From assembly GCA_964608735.1 (NCBI GenBank), contig CAZSPL010000183.1, positions 1 to 8,345 on the forward strand: a stretch of DNA of 8,345 bases. Reading direction: 5' to 3'. Positions 5,050-8,345 of the stretch are shown piece after piece. A model generated the notes under the pieces. That model was not told where the DNA came from, did no database searches, and was given only the letters and a program-made list of their open reading frames with translations. This DNA comes from CAZSPL01 sp964608735 (GTDB taxonomy: Bacteria; JAJVIF01; JAPKYR01; CAZSPL01). Position numbers and translations under genes: made by a program. Each line of letters opens with the position of its first letter. Position 1 is the first letter of the stretch.

Positions 5050-7620
5050 TTGCGCGGGATAATAGCTGTTTCAATCATCACGATGTTGTTCATGCTTGGG
5101 TGCTCCACCGGCGGGGTGGCGCCATCGGCGCCGGATACCGGCATCCCCGATGAAGCTCGCATAAACGACAGCCATTCGCTGCTGGGCCTGTGGCAGGGGA
5201 TTATCGACCCGGACGTGGAATCGATCGACTTAGTCAGGATGCGCGATGCGGAAATGCATCTCAACGCCCTGCCCTTCCTCGAACCCCCCGCGCTGGTGAA
5301 TCTCACCCTCGAAACCCTTCAATTCAACGGGAACATAATCGAAGCGGATATCGGACTGAGGCATCCGTTCCTCGGGCTGGATGAATTCTCCGGGTTCGAT
5401 GTATGCGGCATCTTCATTACATCCGGCTCGGTGGGCGGATTCGACAACGGCGACCTGCTGATGCCCGGCGACGGCGATACGCGCCTGCTGAATCCCGACG
5501 GTTTCACGCGGTGGTGGAATCCATCGGAATTTCCGGTGAATGAAGGCACGATGTTCTCATACAACGACGGGCTGCTCGGTACGCCCGATTCGGTCGGCAA
5601 TTTCACCGCGACGTTGAACGGCTATAAATACTTCTGCGACGATCTCACCGATCCCGACGGCAAGTTATCCGATGTCTCCCTCGACGGCCGCGGGTTGTTC
5701 TCAGCCGGACAGAAAAATGTGCGACATTATACGATTCAAATGGAAGGTGGACTGGTATTCAATTACGCGGTGGATGCATGCTGGCACTTCCCGGACGGCC
5801 CGGGACCCTACACCGCGCCGGATGATTTCCCCCCCGATGCCAACAGGCCGGAAGCATGGCGAATCCAAATCAACGAAACAGGAAACACCCTCTGGAACGA
5901 CGGTGACGGCAACGGCGGCGAACTCTCAGTGGCGATAAACGTGTATGACTGGTTCAATCCCGATATGAACACGGTGCGCGTCGAATCACCGGGGAATTTT
6001 GAGATGGTCGAATCGGCTGTCCCGACAGGAGGGGGCGCGGGATTTTCAACATATGCTATAGACATAACCGATGCGACTCCGGCAGAGGGAAGCATCGATT
6101 TGTTCATCAGCGTCGAAAGCGACAGCGTCGGCTACGGCGGCCTGTTTCCCGGGAAACCGGTTACGGCATATTTCACATCGAGCGCGGAAGTGGACGATGA
6201 AGCGCCGGTTATCGGTGACGGCGGCGTGATAACATTCGGCGGAAGCGGCACTGAATACATCCTCGGGTTCGGTGTCGACAGCGAAGGGGGCAAATATTCC
6301 GGCGGGTATTTCTTCGACATGGCCAACCTCGATCCGGAGGGCAATGAGCCGCGTCCGGCACAGGGAAGCGGCGGAAACATGTGGATGAACAAGGTGAGCG
6401 CATCGGGGGAATACGAGTGGGGATACACTTGGCCCACGATGGACGGCTACCACTGCTATATATGGGAAATAGTCGCCGATGACAACGACGATATCTACGT
6501 GGTCGGGCATTTTGTCGGCACCATCGACTTCGACCCCGGCACGGGCGTCGACAACCACACCGCATCGAGCGGAAGCGGGCCACTCGATGCATTCCTGATG
6601 AAATTCGATTCCGACGGCAATTATATCTGGGGTGAATCGTGGGGCGGGCCGGAGAACGTGACGGCATTCGATATAGTGCTTGATGGAAATGGCTATGCCT
6701 ATATCACCGGCTATTTCTTCGGCACCGCCGACATCGACCCGACATCGGGAGTCGATTCGCATACCGCGTCGAGCACATCCGGCAACGTCACCGACGCATA
6801 TCTGATAAAAGTGGATACCGACGGCAATTATATCTGGGGCGCGACATGGGGGGCTAACGCGACGACATACGGGTTCGATTGTTCGGTCGACGGCTCCGGC
6901 AACCCATGCGCCACCGGGACATGGCAAGGGACGGTCTATCTCGACCCGGGCGCGTCGACGACGCCGCTGATATCGAACGGCGCGGGGGATACATTCATCG
7001 TAAGGTTCAATTCGAGCGGCGTATGGCAGTGGGGTGTCGGATTCGGTGGCGACAGCTGGGACCAGATAAACAATGTGGTGAGCGATGCATCGGGCAACAT
7101 CTACGCCACCGGCGGGTCGGCATCGTCGAGCGTCGACTACGACCCGGGGCCGGGCGATATGACCATCTACGGGCAGGGAAGCTACGACGGATTCCTGAGC
7201 AAATTCGACGCGAGCGGGAATTTTATATGGGTGAAGATGTTCGCGGAACCGGACCACGACAACACGTGGGACATCCAGCTCGACGCTACCGGCAATATAT
7301 ATATGTGCGGGCATTTCAACGGGACCATCGACCTCGACCCCGGGCCCGGTGAAGACCTGCACACCACCATCGGCAACTCGGATTCATATGTCGTGAAGCT
7401 TACTTCCGACGGCAACTTCATCTGGGGCACATCGTGGGGCGGCACCGGCTATGAGAATTCCGAGCAGGTGGATGTGAGTTTCCCGGGACTGGTGCACGTG
7501 GCGGGGCGGTTCGATTCTACCGTCGATTTCGACCCCGGCGCGGGGATCGAGGAGCGCACATCAAACGGCGGTTATGATACATTTATCGAGATGCTTCTGC
7601 CGACCACGGGCGGATGGTAG
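5050..7620 (+). CDS. Paralogous lipoprotein C: conserved N-domain plus seven-blade SBBP-like beta-propeller
   Basis: 856 residues starting at TTG. Residues 1-17 are a hydrophobic signal peptide before lipobox-like Cys18 (FMLGC, +2 Ser), followed by a Pro/Gly/Asp-rich linker to about 41. The shared domain spans about 44-377: LPFLEPPALVNL (74-85), HPFLGLDEFSGFDVCG (105-120), LNPDGFTRWW (147-156), YNDGLLGTPD (171-180), GYKYFCDDL (191-199), RGLFSAG (214-220), FNYAVDACW (237-245) and a closing AYFTSSAEV. Residues 393-850 are seven blades of 65-69 residues resembling the SBBP beta-propeller repeat, each with a DxDPGxG-like turn and most ending (K/R)xxxxGNxxWG. The protein is probably outer-membrane anchored with an outward propeller; orientation is inferred. 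It has no active-site signature and no C-terminal sorting domain. Gene D follows 31 nt later with no terminator between, so the two likely form an operon. Binding or structural roles are more likely than enzymatic ones. Confidence 0.93.
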   Translation: MRGIIAVSIITMLFMLGCSTGGVAPSAPDTGIPDEARINDSHSLLGLWQGIIDPDVESIDLVRMRDAEMHLNALPFLEPPALVNLTLETLQFNGNIIEADIGLRHPFLGLDEFSGFDVCGIFITSGSVGGFDNGDLLMPGDGDTRLLNPDGFTRWWNPSEFPVNEGTMFSYNDGLLGTPDSVGNFTATLNGYKYFCDDLTDPDGKLSDVSLDGRGLFSAGQKNVRHYTIQMEGGLVFNYAVDACWHFPDGPGPYTAPDDFPPDANRPEAWRIQINETGNTLWNDGDGNGGELSVAINVYDWFNPDMNTVRVESPGNFEMVESAVPTGGGAGFSTYAIDITDATPAEGSIDLFISVESDSVGYGGLFPGKPVTAYFTSSAEVDDEAPVIGDGGVITFGGSGTEYILGFGVDSEGGKYSGGYFFDMANLDPEGNEPRPAQGSGGNMWMNKVSASGEYEWGYTWPTMDGYHCYIWEIVADDNDDIYVVGHFVGTIDFDPGTGVDNHTASSGSGPLDAFLMKFDSDGNYIWGESWGGPENVTAFDIVLDGNGYAYITGYFFGTADIDPTSGVDSHTASSTSGNVTDAYLIKVDTDGNYIWGATWGANATTYGFDCSVDGSGNPCATGTWQGTVYLDPGASTTPLISNGAGDTFIVRFNSSGVWQWGVGFGGDSWDQINNVVSDASGNIYATGGSASSSVDYDPGPGDMTIYGQGSYDGFLSKFDASGNFIWVKMFAEPDHDNTWDIQLDATGNIYMCGHFNGTIDLDPGPGEDLHTTIGNSDSYVVKLTSDGNFIWGTSWGGTGYENSEQVDVSFPGLVHVAGRFDSTVDFDPGAGIEERTSNGGYDTFIEMLLPTTGGW
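6226..7599 (+). repeat. Seven in-frame propeller repeats in gene C
   Basis: The conserved Asp-Pro of each blade falls at residues 428, 495, 563, 632, 698, 763 and 828, a spacing of 67, 68, 69, 66, 65 and 65 residues (195-207 nt). Blades 2, 3 and 6 are closest to a common pattern; blade 1 is the most diverged (LDPEGNEPRP). At DNA level a 20-mer covering DGNYIWG is identical at 6613-6632 and 6820-6839, but most of the repeat has diverged, so the expansion is old. The fold is inferred from the pattern. Confidence 0.88.
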
Positions 7621-7641
7621 ATCGAGGGGGTTTTCTGAAGC

Positions 7642-7647
7642 GGAGGT
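7642..7647 (+). promoter_or_regulatory. Ribosome binding site fixing the GTG start of gene D
   Basis: GGAGGT at 7642-7647 lies 4 nt before the GTG at 7652. That GTG opens a full signal peptide, while the next in-frame ATG (7676) would cut it in half. The 31-nt space from gene C holds no terminator or promoter that I can see. Confidence 0.85.
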
Positions 7648-7651
7648 AGCT

Positions 7652-8345
7652 GTGAGAATAATACTTATCGCATCAATGATAGCGGCGATTATCATCGTCG
7701 GTTGTTCGGGTGATTCATCGCCGACGATACCACCGGGAAATACCGATAAAAATATACAGGCGGAAAGCCATCACATGCTCTGGGGGCTGTGGCAGGGGGT
7801 AATCAATCCGGGCGCGCAGTCGGTGGATTTCATCCGGATGCGCGATGCGGAGATGCATCTCAATGCGCTGCCGTTCCTCGAACCCCCCGCGCTGGTGAAT
7901 CTTACCCTCGAAACGCTGCAATTCAACGGGAACATCATCGAGGCGGATATCGGGCTTCGGCATCCGTTCCTCGGGCTGACGGAATTTACCGGCTTCGATG
8001 TGTGCGGGATATTCATCACATCCGGATCGGTAGGTGGGTTCGACAACGCCGATTTGCTGATGCCGGGGGATGGCGATACGCGCCTCTTGAATCCCGACGG
8101 ATACACTCGCTGGTGGAATCCATCGGAGTTCCCGGTCAACGAGGGGACGATATTTTCATACAACGACGGGCTTCTCGGTACGCCGGATTCGGTCGGAAAT
8201 TTCACCGCGACACTCAACGGCTACAAATATTTCTGCAGCAGCCTCGACGACCCCGACGAGGGACTCGAAAATGTCATACTCGGAAGCCGAGGGATGTTCC
8301 AGGCCGGGTCGAAAAATGTGCGGCATTATACGCTGCAGCTCGACG
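7652..8345 (+). CDS. Paralogous lipoprotein D, 3'-partial: conserved N-domain
   Basis: 231 complete codons are visible from a GTG start; the gene runs off the window. Residues 1-17 are a very hydrophobic signal peptide rich in Ile and Ala, ending IIVG before lipobox-like Cys18 (+2 Ser). A Ser/Pro/Asn linker follows to about residue 40. The shared domain then begins (LWGLWQGVINPG) and shows all early motifs: LPFLEPPALVNL, EFTGFDVCG, LNPDGYTRWW, YNDGLLGTPD, GYKYFCSSL and RGMFQAG. It is the closest paralog of gene C: from RMRDAEMH to YKYFC, 129 of 134 residues are identical, whereas the next 36 residues match at only 20. The conserved DD after YKYFC is SS here. Its C-terminal module, probably the part that differs most from C, is outside the window. 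Probably co-transcribed with C. Function unknown. Confidence 0.9.
   Translation, partial: MRIILIASMIAAIIIVGCSGDSSPTIPPGNTDKNIQAESHHMLWGLWQGVINPGAQSVDFIRMRDAEMHLNALPFLEPPALVNLTLETLQFNGNIIEADIGLRHPFLGLTEFTGFDVCGIFITSGSVGGFDNADLLMPGDGDTRLLNPDGYTRWWNPSEFPVNEGTIFSYNDGLLGTPDSVGNFTATLNGYKYFCSSLDDPDEGLENVILGSRGMFQAGSKNVRHYTLQLD

Noticed and set aside
6046..7362. 438-codon open frame on the minus strand
   Set aside because: It lies exactly antisense to the propeller repeats of gene C, so its length follows from their periodic, stop-poor codons. Its product is an unlikely Arg/Val/Ala/His-rich sequence with repeats that mirror the blades.
6613..7430. Spaced identical or similar 20-mers suggesting CRISPR or tandem DNA repeats
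   Set aside because: The units are in frame, 195-207 nt apart and diverged at silent sites. They encode propeller blades, not repeats with unique spacers.

Overview
The window is one tandem array, all on the + strand, of four paralogous genes for large secreted, mostly beta-rich lipoproteins. Order: gene A (nt 2-1960, 5' end outside the window), gene B (2199-4619), gene C (5050-7620) and gene D (7652-8345, 3' end outside). The three visible N-termini each have a short hydrophobic signal peptide ending in a lipobox-type Cys, followed by a loose linker of about 22 residues. All four then carry the same domain of roughly 300-350 residues, recognisable by FLEPPxL, HPF(L)GxxEFxGFDVxG, DGxLGxPD and YKYFC. 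I cannot match this domain to a named family. The downstream part differs from gene to gene. In C it is a clear seven-blade SBBP-like beta-propeller. In A it is an aromatic-rich region with an NHL-like stretch, and in B it is an unrelated-looking, AT-richer beta-rich region.

Layout: gene A ends in a strong intrinsic terminator (1982-2009), followed by a sigma70-like promoter (2056-2084) for gene B. After B comes a 430-nt gap. It holds an AT-rich stretch with an antisense coding remnant, a 14-bp bidirectional terminator (4902-4932) and a GC-rich hairpin (4953-4972). The two terminators belong to two copies of one ~70-nt intergenic repeat. Genes C and D are 31 nt apart with no terminator between them and are probably co-transcribed. 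C starts with TTG and D with GTG, both behind GGAGGT ribosome binding sites.

Organism: signal peptides with lipobox Cys and non-Asp +2 residues, GGAGG-type ribosome binding sites and intrinsic terminators indicate a bacterium, probably diderm. GC is about 60% in a hand-counted line of gene C and about 42% in two lines of the 3' half of gene B. An uncultured environmental lineage is plausible, but nothing here fixes the phylum. There are no tRNA, rRNA, CRISPR, transposase or enzyme genes.

How the genes may work together (inference): the array looks like a set of cell-surface proteins with a constant membrane-proximal module and exchangeable outer modules, mostly propeller-like. No catalytic motif is visible, so binding, adhesion or scaffolding is more likely than catalysis, but the function is unknown.
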